A DNA stretch of 64,000 bases from Actinomadura viridilutea (GCA_003001795.1 PVNI01000007.1:186001-250000), one strand, 5' to 3'; shown: positions 37,839-48,753, counted from the first letter of the stretch. Notes: generated from the letters alone by a model not told the origin. Numbers and translations: made by a program.

Positions 37839-37875
37839 GGGCGGCCGCCCGGGTCACGAGCCCGGGCGGCCGCCC
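37839..37875 (+). terminator. 15-bp perfect stem-loop between oppA and oppB
   Basis: GGGCGGCCGCCCGGG and its exact complement flank the loop TCACGAG. There is no U-run and the operon continues 14 bases later, so it more likely stabilises oppA mRNA or attenuates the downstream genes than ends transcription. Confidence 0.65.
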
Positions 37876-37889
37876 ACCGCCGCAGAACC

Positions 37890-38900
37890 GTGATCGCATA
37901 CATCGTTCGCAGGCTCGTGGGCGCGGCCGCGCTCGTGGTGATCATCAGCGCGGTCACCTTCTCGATCTTCTTCCTGCTGCCCCGCTTGGCCGGCACCACT
38001 CCGGACGACCTGGCCTCCCGGTTCGCCGGCAAGTCGCCGACGCCCGAGACGGTGCAGGCCATCAAGGAGCGGTTCGGATTCGACGACCCCGTCCCGGTCC
38101 AGTACGCCCGGTTCCTCAAGGGCGTGGTCGCCGGCTCCGAATACGACACCGGCACCGACGTGATCGACTGTCCGGCGCCGTGCTTCGGCTATTCCTTCCG
38201 CGACAACATCAACGTCACCGACGTGCTGCTGGACCGGATCCCGGTGACGCTGTCGCTGGTGGTGGGGGCCGCGGTCCTGTGGCTGCTGGCCGGCGTGTCG
38301 ATCGGCGTGCTGTCGGCGCTGCGCAAGGGCACGGTGTTCGACCGGGCCGCGATGCTGATGGCGCTCGCCGGGGTGTCGCTGCCGATCTTCTTCACCGGGC
38401 TGCTGTCGCTGACGTTCATCGTGCACCAATGGGACCTGCTGCCTCCGGTCAGCTACCACTCCTTCCTGGACAACCCGTTCAAGTGGGCGGGTAATCTCAT
38501 CCTCCCCTGGGTGACGCTGTCGTTCCTGTACGCGGCGATGTACGCGCGGATGACCCGGGCGGGCATGCTGGACACGATGAACGAGGACTACATCCGCACG
38601 GCGCGGGCCAAGGGGCTGCCGGAGAAGACGGTCATCACCAAGCACGCGCTGCGCGGCACGCTGACGCCGCTGCTGACGATGTTCGGCATGGACATCGGCC
38701 TGCTGCTGGGCGGGGCGGTGCTCACGGAGAGCACGTTCAGCCTGCACGGCCTGGGCGAGCTCGCGCTGGCCGGCGTGATCGGCAGCGACCTGCCGGTGGT
38801 GCTCGGCGTGGTGTCGGTCGCGGCGCTGTTCGTCGTCCTGGCGAACCTGGTCGTCGACCTGCTGTACGGCGTCGTCGACCCGAGGGTGAGGCACAACTGA
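37890..38900 (+). CDS. oppB: Oligopeptide ABC transporter permease (OppB/DppB type)
   Basis: A 336-residue permease: the N-terminal [20 protein letters not shown] is DppB-like, there is a periplasmic insert with two Cys ([11 protein letters not shown]), and the coupling loop is [22 protein letters not shown] 37890 is the only sensible start. A 52-bp piece of this gene (38084-38135, encoding [17 protein letters not shown]) recurs in reverse orientation at 60130-60181. Confidence 0.92.
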   Translation: MIAYIVRRLVGAAALVVIISAVTFSIFFLLPRLAGTTPDDLASRFAGKSPTPETVQAIKERFGFDDPVPVQYARFLKGVVAGSEYDTGTDVIDCPAPCFGYSFRDNINVTDVLLDRIPVTLSLVVGAAVLWLLAGVSIGVLSALRKGTVFDRAAMLMALAGVSLPIFFTGLLSLTFIVHQWDLLPPVSYHSFLDNPFKWAGNLILPWVTLSFLYAAMYARMTRAGMLDTMNEDYIRTARAKGLPEKTVITKHALRGTLTPLLTMFGMDIGLLLGGAVLTESTFSLHGLGELALAGVIGSDLPVVLGVVSVAALFVVLANLVVDLLYGVVDPRVRHN

Positions 38901-40027
38901 TGGCGAAGGGCAAGGACAAGGCCTCCGAGGCGGGCAACACGGGCCTGGCCGTCGACTCGTCCGTGAAGAAGGCCGACGACTCCTGGGGCGAGGGCGGCTC
39001 CCGGCCGCCGACCGCGTTCCTGGAGGTGCGCGACCTGCGGATCCACTTCCCCACCGACGACGGCCTGGTCAAGTCGGTGGACGGGCTGTCGTTCCAGCTC
39101 GAGCGCGGCAAGACGCTGGGCATCGTGGGGGAGTCGGGCTCCGGCAAGAGCGTCACCAGCCTGGGCATCCTCGGCCTGCACAACCGCCGCAACGCCCGCG
39201 TGTCGGGGGAGATCTGGCTGAACGGCAAGGAGCTGGTCAGCGCCCCGCCCGACGAGGTGCGCAAGCTGCGCGGCCGCGAGATGGCGATGATCTTCCAGGA
39301 TCCGCTGTCGGCGATGCACCCGTTCTACACGGTCGGCCAGCAGATCATGGAGGCGTACCGGATCCACAACGACGTCTCCAAGCAGGCCGCCCGCAAGCAC
39401 GCGATCGACATGCTCGGCCGGGTCGGCATCCCCCGGCCGGAGCGGCGGGTCGACGACTACCCGCACCAGTTCTCCGGCGGCATGCGCCAGCGCGCCATGA
39501 TCGCGATGGCGCTGTGCTGCAACCCCAACCTGCTGATCGCCGACGAGCCCACCACCGCGCTGGACGTGACGGTGCAGGCGCAGATCCTGGACCTGATCCG
39601 CGACCTGCAGGAGGAGTTCAACTCCGCCGTCATCATGATCACCCACGACCTGGGCGTGGTGGCGGAGCTGTCCGACGACATCCTGGTGATGTACGCCGGC
39701 CGCTGCGTCGAGTACGCCAGCGTCGACGACGCCTTCCACCGGCCGCTGCACCCCTACACGTGGGGCCTGCTGGGGTCGATGCCGCGGCTCGACCGGGCCC
39801 GTTCGGAGCGGCTGATGCCGATCAAGGGGACCCCGCCCAGCCTGATCAACGTGCCGTCGGGCTGCGCGTTCAACCCGCGGTGCGCCTACGCCGAGCTGAC
39901 CGACGGCAAGAGCCAGAAGGAACGGCCGGAGCTGCGCGAGGTCGAGCCGGGCCACAAGGTGGCCTGCCACCTGCCGCTGAGCCGGCGGCGGGAGATCTGG
40001 AACACCGAGATCGCGCCGAAACTGTGA
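38900..40027 (+). CDS. oppD: Oligopeptide ABC transporter ATPase (OppD type)
   Basis: A 375-residue ATPase: Walker A GESGSGKS, signature FSGGMRQR, Walker [13 protein letters not shown] and the C-terminal oligopeptide-transporter extension ([12 protein letters not shown]), which in relatives holds a regulatory Fe-S or zinc site. The ATG overlaps the oppB stop (TGATG). Confidence 0.94.
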   Translation: MAKGKDKASEAGNTGLAVDSSVKKADDSWGEGGSRPPTAFLEVRDLRIHFPTDDGLVKSVDGLSFQLERGKTLGIVGESGSGKSVTSLGILGLHNRRNARVSGEIWLNGKELVSAPPDEVRKLRGREMAMIFQDPLSAMHPFYTVGQQIMEAYRIHNDVSKQAARKHAIDMLGRVGIPRPERRVDDYPHQFSGGMRQRAMIAMALCCNPNLLIADEPTTALDVTVQAQILDLIRDLQEEFNSAVIMITHDLGVVAELSDDILVMYAGRCVEYASVDDAFHRPLHPYTWGLLGSMPRLDRARSERLMPIKGTPPSLINVPSGCAFNPRCAYAELTDGKSQKERPELREVEPGHKVACHLPLSRRREIWNTEIAPKL

Positions 40028-40047
40028 CGAGCACGGGTGGAGCCACT

Positions 40048-41169
40048 GTGAGCACCAAGACAACCGCGGCCGAGACCAAGACCGTCGCCGAGGGGGAGAC
40101 CCTGCTGTCGGTGGAGGGGCTCGGCAAGCACTTCCCGGTCACCGCCGGGCTCCTGCGGCGGCAGGTCGGCGCGGTCAAGGCCGTGGACGGGGTGTCGTTC
40201 TCGGTCCGCAAGGGCGAGACGCTCGGCCTGGTCGGCGAGTCCGGCTGCGGCAAGACCACCACCGGCCGCATGATCATGCGGCTGCTCGAGCCCAGCTTCG
40301 GCAAGATCGTCTTCGAGGGCCACGACATCACCCACATGTCCCAGCGGCAGCTGCGGCCGCTGCGCCGGGACCTGCAGATGATCTTCCAGGACCCGTACTC
40401 GTCGCTGAACCCCCGGCAGACGGTCGGCGCGATCATCGGGGCGGCGTTCCGGCTGCAGAAGATCGAGACCGAGCACGGCGTCAAGCGGGCCGTGCAGGAG
40501 CTGCTGGAACTGGTGGGGCTCAACCCCGAGCACTACAACCGCTACCCGCACGAGTTCTCCGGCGGTCAGCGCCAGCGCATCGGCATCGCGCGCACCCTGG
40601 CGCTGCGGCCCAAGCTGATCGTGGCCGACGAACCGGTGTCGGCGCTGGACGTGTCGGTGCAGGCCCAGGTGGTCAACCTGCTGGAGGACCTGCAGGACGA
40701 GCTGGACCTGACCTACATCGTCATCGCGCACGACCTGTCGGTGGTGCGGCACATCTCCGACCGGGTCGCCGTCATGTACCTCGGCAAGATCGTCGAGTTG
40801 GCGGACCGGGACGACCTGTACGAGCGGCCGATGCACCCTTACACCAACGCGCTGCTGTCGGCCGTGCCGATCCCCGACCCGTCCAAGCGGGAGGGCCGCG
40901 AGCGCATCCGCCTGACCGGCGACGTGCCGAGCCCGCTGGACCCGCCGCCCGCCTGCCGCTTCCACACCCGGTGCTGGAAGGCGCAGGACATCTGCAAGCA
41001 GACCGAGCCGCCGCTGGTGGAGCTGAGCCCCGGCCACCTGACCGCGTGCCACTTCCCGGAGAACACCACGGTCAGCGCCACCGACGAGGTCGCCAAGGCC
41101 GCCGTCGGCGGCAGCGGCGCCGTGACCCCCGTCGAGGGCGACCCGAAGCTCGACGCCGACGACGACTGA
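40048..41169 (+). CDS. oppF: Oligopeptide ABC transporter ATPase (OppF type)
   Basis: A 373-residue ATPase: Walker A GESGCGKT, the Q-loop [15 protein letters not shown], signature FSGGQRQR, Walker [13 protein letters not shown] and the C-terminal [14 protein letters not shown] extension. GTG 40048 has GGTGGAG at the right distance; GTG 40024 overlaps the oppD stop and is possible. It pairs with OppD to energise the transporter and may also serve the orphan permeases. Confidence 0.93.
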   Translation: MSTKTTAAETKTVAEGETLLSVEGLGKHFPVTAGLLRRQVGAVKAVDGVSFSVRKGETLGLVGESGCGKTTTGRMIMRLLEPSFGKIVFEGHDITHMSQRQLRPLRRDLQMIFQDPYSSLNPRQTVGAIIGAAFRLQKIETEHGVKRAVQELLELVGLNPEHYNRYPHEFSGGQRQRIGIARTLALRPKLIVADEPVSALDVSVQAQVVNLLEDLQDELDLTYIVIAHDLSVVRHISDRVAVMYLGKIVELADRDDLYERPMHPYTNALLSAVPIPDPSKREGRERIRLTGDVPSPLDPPPACRFHTRCWKAQDICKQTEPPLVELSPGHLTACHFPENTTVSATDEVAKAAVGGSGAVTPVEGDPKLDADDD

Positions 41170-41279
41170 CGGCCGCCCCGTCCGGGCTCGTTGTGTAACG
41201 GTCTGGACACTCGGCGCGACATCCGCCCCCCGGTCCACGAGATTCGTCGTGGAAACGGATCCGGACACGGGGAGGGCAG

Positions 41280-42215
41280 ATGCGGGACGTGGGCGTGCTC
41301 GCCGTCACGGCCCGGATGCGGCGGGCCGCGGCGGCGCGGCCCGGGCCGCTCGTCGGGCTGCGCGGACCGGTCGCGACGCGGCTGCGCCGCGACCGGCGGG
41401 CGGTCGCCGCGTGCGCCGTGCTGGCGGTGCTGGTGCTGTTCGCGGCGGCGGCACCGCTGCTGGAGGCGTGGACGGGGCACGCCGCGGGCCGCGCCTACCC
41501 GGCGACGGGCCTGGACGCGTTCGGGCGGCCCGCGCCGCCGTCGGCGCGGTTCTGGCTCGGCGCGGACGCCCTCGGCCGCGACGTGCTGGTCCGCGCCGCC
41601 TACGGCGCCCGCGTGTCCCTGCTGGTGGGCGTGGGCGCGACGGCGCTGGCGACGCTGCTGGGCGTGGCGGCGGGCATGGCGGCGGGCCTGCTGGGCGGAC
41701 CGGCCGACGCGCTGCTGGGCCGGTCGACCGACATCGTCCTGTCGTTCCCGTACCTGCTGGTCGCGATCGTCGCGGCCACGACGTTCGGCGGCGGGCTGGT
41801 GACCACGGTGTGCGTGATCGCGGTGTTCTCGTCGGCGGCGATGGCGCGGGTGGTGCGCGCGCAGGTGCTGGCGATCCGCGAGCAGGAGTACGTGCAGGCG
41901 GCGCGGGCGCTCGGCGCCGGCCCTTTGTGGATCATGGCCGTGGAGGTGGCGCCGAACCTGGCGGCGCCGGTGACGGCGCTGGCGTCGCTGCTGGTGCCGC
42001 AGGCGATCGTGCTGGAGTCGACGCTGACGTTCCTGGGCGCCGGGGCCGATCCGTCCGTCCCCAGCTGGGGCGGGATGCTGGCCGAGGCGCAGGACTACTA
42101 CCAGACGGCGTGGTGGTTCCTGCTCGTCCCCGCCGGGCTGCTGCTGCTCACGACGGTGGCGTTCACCGTGCTCGGCGACGCCGTCCACGCCGCCCTCAAC
42201 CCGCGCCGCGCCTGA
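41280..42215 (+). CDS. Second DppC-type ABC transporter permease
   Basis: A 311-residue permease with the OppC/DppC pattern: LGADALGRDVLVRAAYGARV, the coupling loop EQEYVQAARALGAGPLWIM and the C-terminal LGDAVHAALNPRRA. A GGGGAGGG site precedes ATG 41280, 110 bases after oppF. It duplicates oppC function but is only distantly similar, and no binding protein or second permease adjoins it. The DppB-type orphan at 24626-25555 is the obvious partner (inference). A strong bidirectional hairpin follows. Confidence 0.88.
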   Translation: MRDVGVLAVTARMRRAAAARPGPLVGLRGPVATRLRRDRRAVAACAVLAVLVLFAAAAPLLEAWTGHAAGRAYPATGLDAFGRPAPPSARFWLGADALGRDVLVRAAYGARVSLLVGVGATALATLLGVAAGMAAGLLGGPADALLGRSTDIVLSFPYLLVAIVAATTFGGGLVTTVCVIAVFSSAAMARVVRAQVLAIREQEYVQAARALGAGPLWIMAVEVAPNLAAPVTALASLLVPQAIVLESTLTFLGAGADPSVPSWGGMLAEAQDYYQTAWWFLLVPAGLLLLTTVAFTVLGDAVHAALNPRRA

Positions 42216-42320
42216 AGGCAGGGGTGCGGCCGACCGGTGCGGCGCGTTGCCGGCCGGTACGTGACGGACCGGTGCGGCGTCGGGGGAGAGGCGGAGCGGG
42301 AGACCCCGCGGGAAGGGACA

Positions 42321-42359
42321 GAAAAGCGCCCCGCGCGGCCGGAAGGCCGCGCGGGGCGC
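42321..42359 (-). terminator. Strong intrinsic terminator of the FtsX/LolD operon
   Basis: A perfect 15-bp stem (GCGCCCCGCGCGGCC and complement) closes a four-base loop and, on the minus strand, is followed by TTTTC. It probably also stops the convergent permease transcript. Confidence 0.75.
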
Positions 42360-42398
42360 CCGCGCACCGGGGGCCCGCTCCGGGCCGCCCGGCCGGCG

Positions 42399-44903
42399 TC
42401 ACTCCGTGGCGATGGCCTTCAGGACGTCCATGCGCCCGGCGCGCCAGGCCGGCCACACCGCGGCCAGCACGCCGATCACCGCGGCCACCACCACGTAGAC
42501 CGCGAGGGTGGCGACGGGGACGCTGAGCACGGTCAGCCCCTCGCCCTCCAGCGCCCGCTGCAGCGCCGCGCCGAACACCACGCCGATGGCGATGCCGAGC
42601 ACGGCGCCGAACACCGCGATGACGATCGACTCGAGCCGGATGATGCGCCGCAGCTGCCGCCGGCTGGTGCCGATGGCCCGCAGCAGCCCGATCTCCCGGG
42701 TCCGTTCGATCACCGACAGCGCCAGCGTGTTGATCACGCCGACCGCCGCGATGATCACCGACATGACCAGCAGCACGGTCAGGAACGTCACGAACTGGTC
42801 GACCTGCCGCGCGGCCTCCTTCTTCAGCCCGGTGCGGTCCTGCACCTTCAGGTTGGGGTAGTCGGCCAGGGTGCGCTCGATGGCCTGCTTGGTGGCCGCG
42901 CCCGGCCGCGCCGCCTCGACGACGACGCCCTGCACCTTGGGCCGCGCGGTGTGCGCCAGGTACGTCTCCTCCGCGAGGACCCGCGGTCCGACCACGTCGT
43001 TCTTGGCGTACACGCCGACGACGCGCAGCCGCTCGGTCTTGCCGTCGGGGAACAGCACGGGCACGGCGCTGCCGACCGTCCACTTGTTGGACTCGGCGAG
43101 GTCCTCGCTGACGAGCATGCCGTCGCGGCCCGGGTCCATCCCGCCGGACACCAGCTTCATGCTGGTCCCGCGGGCCAGGGCGGCGGCGTCGCCCGCCGCG
43201 TAGAACTGCCGCTTCCCGTCGAACTTGGCCTGGCCCATGTAGAACGGGGTGGCGGCGGACACGCCCGCCGTGGCGGCGACCTTCCCCGCGACCTCGGTGC
43301 CGATGCCGCCCGCGCCGGTCGGCGACACGATGTAGTCGGCGTTGAACTGCTTGTCGATCTGCGCGTCGATGGACGCGCGCATCGACGACCCCAGCACGTT
43401 CACCGCGGTGATCAACGCCAGGCCGATCATCAGGGCGGCGGCGGTGGCGGCGGTGCGCCGCGGGTTGCGCAGCGCGTTCTGCCGCGCCAGCCGCCCCGGC
43501 GCGCCCATCAGCCGCGCGAACGGCGCGCCCAGCACCCGCACCACCGGGACGCTGATCACCGGGGCGAGCATCGCCACGCCGAGGAACACCAGCAGCGCGC
43601 CGATCCCCACCGGGACCGCCGGGTTGCCGCCGCCCCCGGTCAGCCCGAGCGCCATGAGCGCCGCGCCCGCCGCGGTCAGCAGCGACCCCAGCGCCACCCG
43701 GACCCGCAGCGACCGCTGCGGCAGCGCCACGTCGTCGCGCATCGCCGCCACCGGCGGGATCTTGGCGGCGCGGCGGGCCGGGAAGTACGCCGACACCACC
43801 GTCACCACGATCCCGACCGCGTACGACCAGATCACCGGGGTGGGGGTGAACACCAGCGGGCCCCCGTCGTCGCCCATCACCTGGACGTTGAGCAGCTGGG
43901 CCAGTCCGGCGCCCGCGGCCAGCCCCAGGGTGGACCCGACCACGCCGACCGCGACGGCCTCCCCGACCACCGCGCGGGTGATCTGCGGGCGGGCCGCGCC
44001 GATCGCGCGCAGCAGCGCCAGCTCCCGGGTGCGCTGGGCGACCAGCATGGAGAAGGTGTTGAAGATGATGAACGCCCCGACGAAGATCGAGATCAGCGCG
44101 AACACCAGCAGGAACGTGCGGAAGAAGCCCATGAACGCGGCGACGTCGCTCTTGGCCTCCTCGCGCATCTGGGTGCCGGTGATCGCCTCGACCCCGGCGG
44201 GCAGCACCCGGGCGACGCGGTCGCGCAGCTCGGTCTCGCCGGGCCCGGCCGAGCTGATCTGGATGTCGGTGAAGTAGCCGGGACGGCCCACCAGCCGCTG
44301 CGCGGTGGGCGTGTCGAACGCGGCGACGGTCGCGCCCATCATGCCGCCGGTGTCGAACACGCCGACCAGCCGCATGCGCTGCGGCGGGCCCTGCGTGGCG
44401 ATCGTCACGGTGTCGCCGACCCGCACGTCCGCCTTGCCGGCGGTGTCGGAGTCCAGCGCCACCTCCTGGGGGCCGCGCGGCGCGCGGCCGGAGACGATGT
44501 CGAAGTCGCCGCCCGGCTCCCAGTTCACGCCGAGCTGCGGCGGCCCGTTGCTCTCCGCGCCGACGATCTTGCCGTCGCGGCCGACCACGGCGGCGTACCC
44601 GGTGACGCTGCCGAACACGTCCCGGACGCCGTCGACCTTGCGCAGCGTCTCCACCAGGGACGCGGGCACCGGCGGGGAACCGGACCCGTCGTCCATCGGG
44701 TCCTCCACGGCCCGCTTGGCCCGCACGTCGACGGCCACGTCCTTGCCGATGCTGTCGAACAGGTCGTCGAACTGCTTGGTCATCGTGTCGGTGAAGATCA
44801 GCGTGCCGGACACGAACGCCACGCCGAGGATCACCGCCACGGCGGTGAGGACCAGGCGGATCTTGTGCGCCGCCAGGTTCCGGAGGGTGACCTTCGCCAT
44901 CAT
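42399..44903 (-). CDS. MacB/FtsX-type ABC transporter permease
   Basis: An 834-residue membrane protein with two repeats of the FtsX domain. The first TM is IRLVLTAVAVILGVAFVSGTL, followed by a MacB-like periplasmic domain and the ARTRELALLRAIGA-type coupling helix (QRTRELALLRAIGAARPQI). The second repeat has ERTREIGLLRAIGTSRRQL near the C-terminus. About ten TM segments are visible, the usual form of actinobacterial ABC3 exporters. Its ATG overlaps the ATPase stop (ATGA). Confidence 0.9.
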   Translation of the reverse strand: MMAKVTLRNLAAHKIRLVLTAVAVILGVAFVSGTLIFTDTMTKQFDDLFDSIGKDVAVDVRAKRAVEDPMDDGSGSPPVPASLVETLRKVDGVRDVFGSVTGYAAVVGRDGKIVGAESNGPPQLGVNWEPGGDFDIVSGRAPRGPQEVALDSDTAGKADVRVGDTVTIATQGPPQRMRLVGVFDTGGMMGATVAAFDTPTAQRLVGRPGYFTDIQISSAGPGETELRDRVARVLPAGVEAITGTQMREEAKSDVAAFMGFFRTFLLVFALISIFVGAFIIFNTFSMLVAQRTRELALLRAIGAARPQITRAVVGEAVAVGVVGSTLGLAAGAGLAQLLNVQVMGDDGGPLVFTPTPVIWSYAVGIVVTVVSAYFPARRAAKIPPVAAMRDDVALPQRSLRVRVALGSLLTAAGAALMALGLTGGGGNPAVPVGIGALLVFLGVAMLAPVISVPVVRVLGAPFARLMGAPGRLARQNALRNPRRTAATAAALMIGLALITAVNVLGSSMRASIDAQIDKQFNADYIVSPTGAGGIGTEVAGKVAATAGVSAATPFYMGQAKFDGKRQFYAAGDAAALARGTSMKLVSGGMDPGRDGMLVSEDLAESNKWTVGSAVPVLFPDGKTERLRVVGVYAKNDVVGPRVLAEETYLAHTARPKVQGVVVEAARPGAATKQAIERTLADYPNLKVQDRTGLKKEAARQVDQFVTFLTVLLVMSVIIAAVGVINTLALSVIERTREIGLLRAIGTSRRQLRRIIRLESIVIAVFGAVLGIAIGVVFGAALQRALEGEGLTVLSVPVATLAVYVVVAAVIGVLAAVWPAWRAGRMDVLKAIATE

Positions 44904-45730
44904 CGCGCGGCCGCCCCCGACACCTCGCTGCCGCCCGCGAAGGGGCGGCCCGACACGCCGCCCGGCAGCTCGAAGCCCTTCATCCGCTCCAGGACCCGCT
45001 CGGCGGTGGGCTCGCTCATCGTGTCGACGATCCGCCCGTCCTGCAGGAACAGCACCTGGTCGGCGTAGGCGGCGGCGTTCGGGTCATGGGTGACCATGAC
45101 GATCGTCTGCCCCATCGACGTCACCGAGTCGCGCAGGAAGCCCAGCACCTCCGCGCCCGCCCGCGAGTCCAGGTTGCCGGTCGGCTCGTCCGCGAAGATG
45201 ATCTCCGGGCGGGACGCCAGGGCGCGGGCGCACGCCACCCGCTGCTGCTGCCCGCCCGACAGCTGGTTGGGACGGTGCTTGAGCCGCTGCCGCAGCCCCA
45301 CCGTGTCGATCACCCGGTCCAGCCACTCCCGGTCGGGACGGCGCCCGGCGATGTCCATGGGCAGGGTGATGTTCTCCAGCGCGGTCAGCGTGGGAACCAG
45401 GTTGAACGCCTGGAAGATGAACCCGACCTTGTCGCGGCGCAGCCGCGTCAGCTGCTTGTCGCGGAGCTTGGTCAGGTCGACGTCGCCGATGAAGACCTGG
45501 CCGGAGTCCACCGAGTCCAGCCCCGCCATGCAGTGCATCAGGGTGGACTTGCCGGAACCCGACGGGCCCATGATCGCGGTGAACCGGCCGCGCGGGATGC
45601 CGACGGTCACCGCGTCCAAGGCGATGACCTTGGCGTCGCCGGAGCCGTAGACCTTGGTGATCTGGTGTGCCCGTGCGGCGAAGTCGCCCGCCCCGGGCGC
45701 ATCGGCGGTCGGTGGGGCGGTGTTCGTCAA
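44900..45730 (-). CDS. LolD/MacB-type ABC transporter ATPase
   Basis: A 276-residue ATPase of the MacB/LolD/FtsE group: Walker A GPSGSGKST, FQAFNLVPTLTALENI, signature LSGGQQQR and Walker B FADEPTGNLDS. With the FtsX-like permease it would form an exporter or mechanotransmission pump. TTG 45730 is chosen because GGGGAG lies six bases upstream and no ATG/GTG fits. The 40-residue N-terminus before the ATPase fold is unconserved. A -10-like TACTGT lies at 45844-45839. Confidence 0.88.
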   Translation of the reverse strand: MTNTAPPTADAPGAGDFAARAHQITKVYGSGDAKVIALDAVTVGIPRGRFTAIMGPSGSGKSTLMHCMAGLDSVDSGQVFIGDVDLTKLRDKQLTRLRRDKVGFIFQAFNLVPTLTALENITLPMDIAGRRPDREWLDRVIDTVGLRQRLKHRPNQLSGGQQQRVACARALASRPEIIFADEPTGNLDSRAGAEVLGFLRDSVTSMGQTIVMVTHDPNAAAYADQVLFLQDGRIVDTMSEPTAERVLERMKGFELPGGVSGRPFAGGSEVSGAAAR

Positions 45731-46149
45731 CGTGAACTCCCCTGTCTGCGAAAGTGGAACGCGGAATCGGTGAACGGAACCGGACCGCGGCGCGGGTCCG
45801 GCGCGGGCTCGAACTCCCCCGTCGATCACCCGACTAGAACAGTAGATGCGGGAAGCGCCGGAAAAATGAGCCTCCAGCACGGATTCGGTGCTCCGTCCCC
45901 GGCAGGAGGACTGTACCCCCCGCTCGTCCGACCGGAGTAGGACGAGGGGGCACCTCAGACAGGGACGACTCAGGGGCGTCTCAGGGCGCCCCTCAGGGAA
46001 CCCCCTCGGGGACACCCGTGCCGACCAGCGACGACACGCCCCCACGCCCCCACGGGCGGAACGCCGCCCGGGCTCGCACGCCCGGGGGATGGGCCGCGGA
46101 CCGGCGCACGCGGCCGCTCAACGCCCGCCCGGCGACCGTTGTCGCCGGG
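45731..46149 (-). other. 419-bp gap with ABC promoter and regulator terminator
   Basis: On the minus strand a TACTGT box (45844-45839) can drive the ABC ATPase with a leader of about 100 bases. At 45973-45992 GGGGCG/CGCCCC forms a hairpin followed by a second CCCC-CTC-GGGG loop, the likely end of the response-regulator transcript. CTCAG is repeated four times around it. No gene is seen. Confidence 0.5.
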
Positions 46150-46830
46150 TCAGCGCTGGCCGGGGCGGCTCAGACCCGTCTCGTAGGCGTACACCACAGC
46201 CTGCACCCGGTCCCGCAGCCCCAGCTTCGCCAGCACGTTCCCCACGTGCGTCTTCACCGTCGTCTCGCTGACCACCAGCTCCGCGGCGATCTCGGCGTTC
46301 GACAGCCCCCGCGCCACGAGCTGCAGCACCTCCCGCTCCCGCTCGGTGAGCGTGTCCAGCCCGGGCGGCGGCGCCGACTCGTGCACCGCGGGCAGCCGCG
46401 TGGCGAACTTGTCCAGCAGCCGCCGCGTCACGCTCGGCGCCACGATCGCGTCCCCCGCCGCCACGATCCGGATGGCCTGCACCAGATCCTCCGGCGGGGA
46501 GTCCTTGAGCAGGAACCCACTGGCCCCCGCCCGCACCGCCTCGATCACGTACTCGTCCAGATCGAACGTGGTGAGGATCAGCACCCGCGGATCGTGCGAG
46601 GCGGCCCCGTCCCGCACGATCCGCCGGGTCGCCTCGATGCCGTTCGTCCCCGGCATCCGGATGTCCATCAGCACCACGTCCGGCAGCAGCGACCGGGTCA
46701 GCTCCACCGCCGTGGCGCCGTCGCCGGCCTCGCCGACCACGGCGATGTCGTCCTCCGCCTCCAGGATCAGCCGGAACCCCGTCCGCAGCAGCGGCTGGTC
46801 GTCCACCAGCAGCACCCGCACCGTGCTCAT
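46150..46830 (-). CDS. NarL/LuxR-family response regulator
   Basis: A 226-residue regulator. The receiver domain has [15 protein letters not shown], the phospho-Asp in [10 protein letters not shown] and the Lys in [12 protein letters not shown]. The C-terminal LuxR helix-turn-helix is [25 protein letters not shown] 46830 is the natural start; TAGATT, 170 bases upstream, may give it a second promoter. Pairs with the histidine kinase upstream. Confidence 0.94.
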   Translation of the reverse strand: MSTVRVLLVDDQPLLRTGFRLILEAEDDIAVVGEAGDGATAVELTRSLLPDVVLMDIRMPGTNGIEATRRIVRDGAASHDPRVLILTTFDLDEYVIEAVRAGASGFLLKDSPPEDLVQAIRIVAAGDAIVAPSVTRRLLDKFATRLPAVHESAPPPGLDTLTEREREVLQLVARGLSNAEIAAELVVSETTVKTHVGNVLAKLGLRDRVQAVVYAYETGLSRPGQR

Positions 46831-47044
46831 GGCCGCGCCCCGCCCGTGCGTCCCGCCGTGTGCCGGCTCGCGCTCATCCACCCGCTCCTCGCATCGCCGC
46901 CCGGCGCCTCCCCGCCGCCGGTTCCTGCACCGGTCCCCGGCCGCGCGCCCGCGCCTTGAGCCGGGCGCCCGTCCGAGACCGGCGTGGGGGACACCGCCCC
47001 CCATCACGCCAACGTCGAACAATCTACGCGCATCCCAAAGGGGA

Positions 47045-48265
47045 CTACGCCTTCAAGGGGAATCGGGCCCGCACCCCGAAACCGCCGCCGACCCTCGGCC
47101 CGATCCGCAGCTCACCGCCGTACAGGGCCACCCGCTCGTACATCCCGACCAGGCCGTGCCCCGGCCGCTCCCCGTTGTCCGCCATGATCGTGGCCGTGCC
47201 CCGCCCGTCGTCCTCGACCTCCACGGTCAGGTCCTCGTCGGTGTACGACAGCCGCACCCAGGCCCGCGCCTGCGCCCCCGCATGCTTGAGGGTGTTGGTC
47301 AGCGCCTCCTGGATGAGCCGGAACGCCGCCACGTCCACCCCCGGCGACAACGCGCGCGCCTCGCCCTCGATCCACAGCTGCACCGACAGGCCCGTGTCCC
47401 GCACGTGCTGCAGCAGCTCGTCCAGATCGCCCAGGCCCGGCTGCGGCACCAGCTCCTGCCCCTCCCGGTCGCCGTCCCGCTCGGTGCGCAGCACCCCCAC
47501 GATCCGGCGCATCTCGCTCAACGCGGTGCGCCCCACCTCCTCGATCGTGGTCATCGCCTCCCGCGCGCTGTCCGGGTCGCGGTCCAGGACCCGCCGCGCG
47601 GCGCCCGCCTGCACCGTCATCACGCTGACGTGGTGCGCCACCACGTCGTGCAGCTCCCGCGCGATCCGCGACCGCTCCTCCACCCGCGCCGCCCGCGCGT
47701 CGGTGCCGCGCGCCCGCTCCAGCCGCGCCGCCCGGTCCTCCAGCTCGGCGTAGTACGCCCGCCGCATCCGCAGGTTGCGGCCCAGCACCCACACGCCGAC
47801 GACCAGCGCGTTCTCCGACAGGTACGTCAAGAACCCCAGATCCACCGGGAAGGAGGCCAGCAGCGTGTTGAACACCACCAGCGCCAGCAGCCCGCCCAGG
47901 CTGCTGCGGGCCAGCGGCCGGTGCGCCGCCACGCTGTACACGCCGACCAGGAACGCCACCGCGTCCGGCACGCTCGGCCGGTAGTCCCCGAGCCGCAGCC
48001 ACACCTGCACCGCCGACATGAAGCACAGCGTCGCCAGCGGATGCGTCCGCCGGAAGGTCAGCGCCATCGTCGCCGCCACCACCAGCGCCAGCTGCAACGC
48101 GTCCGGCTCGGCGAACGCGTCGCTCAGGCCGTGGGGCAGCCGCTCCACGTACAGCTGCGGCAGCCCCACCACCAGCAGGACGACCGCGAGCAAGGCGTCG
48201 GCCGCCTGCGGCCGCGCCTGAAGCCAGGCGCGGCAGGTGTGAAGGCGACGAATACGGGGTGACAC
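47045..48265 (-). CDS. Sensor histidine kinase, HisKA_3 (NarL) family
   Basis: A 406-residue kinase with about five membrane helices in the first 160 residues, a dimerisation/phospho-His box [19 protein letters not shown] and an ATPase domain ([39 protein letters not shown]). Without a large sensor domain it probably detects membrane stress. TAGGGT sits seven bases before GTG 48265, supporting this start and a leaderless mRNA. The adjacent FtsX/LolD exporter is a likely target, as in other actinobacterial kinase-regulator-ABC clusters (inference). Confidence 0.92.
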   Translation of the reverse strand: MSPRIRRLHTCRAWLQARPQAADALLAVVLLVVGLPQLYVERLPHGLSDAFAEPDALQLALVVAATMALTFRRTHPLATLCFMSAVQVWLRLGDYRPSVPDAVAFLVGVYSVAAHRPLARSSLGGLLALVVFNTLLASFPVDLGFLTYLSENALVVGVWVLGRNLRMRRAYYAELEDRAARLERARGTDARAARVEERSRIARELHDVVAHHVSVMTVQAGAARRVLDRDPDSAREAMTTIEEVGRTALSEMRRIVGVLRTERDGDREGQELVPQPGLGDLDELLQHVRDTGLSVQLWIEGEARALSPGVDVAAFRLIQEALTNTLKHAGAQARAWVRLSYTDEDLTVEVEDDGRGTATIMADNGERPGHGLVGMYERVALYGGELRIGPRVGGGFGVRARFPLKA

Positions 48266-48753
48266 GGTTCTCACCCTAGGAGCCCAGGCCCGCCGGGAAG
48301 ACCTCCTGCACGCGGATCTGCGGTCCTCCCCAAGGATGAGCCCGCCGACGGGCGCGTCCCCGCGCGACGGCCCGCGCCCCGGCGGCACCACCGCGGCCCC
48401 ACCGGCCCCTCCTCACAGCTCTCCTCATGCTCACCGGCCGCCTTACCGACGCGGTAACAAGATCCCGCAACGCCCGCTTTCCCGCAACCGCCCCTGCCGC
48501 CCCCGACCGGCCCTTTCGCACAGGACGGGCGCGCAGGCGAGAACGTGAGCCCGGACACGGAGCGGGGGAGCGGAGGCGGGGCCGCACACGCGGCACAGGA
48601 CGACCCGAGGCAAAGCGACCGCCTACGAAACCCGGTCGGCCCATGAACCGAGCGCGGCGGCCTCAAGCCCGTGAAATCGGCGACCAACCCCCACTCGGAG
48701 CCTCGTCCACCGCACGGACGAGCCCACCGGGCCAGGCGCGGCGCACGCGGGGG
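48266..48753. other. 488-bp intergenic region without a visible gene
   Basis: Apart from the kinase -10 box (TAGGGT on the minus strand, 48278-48273) I see no promoter, RNA or supported coding frame. The available reading frames are Arg/Pro/Gly-rich and lack codon bias. Confidence 0.6.

Noticed and set aside
48266..48753. Possible small genes upstream of the kinase
   Set aside because: Frames on both strands are Arg/Pro/Gly-rich, lack codon bias and have no convincing starts.
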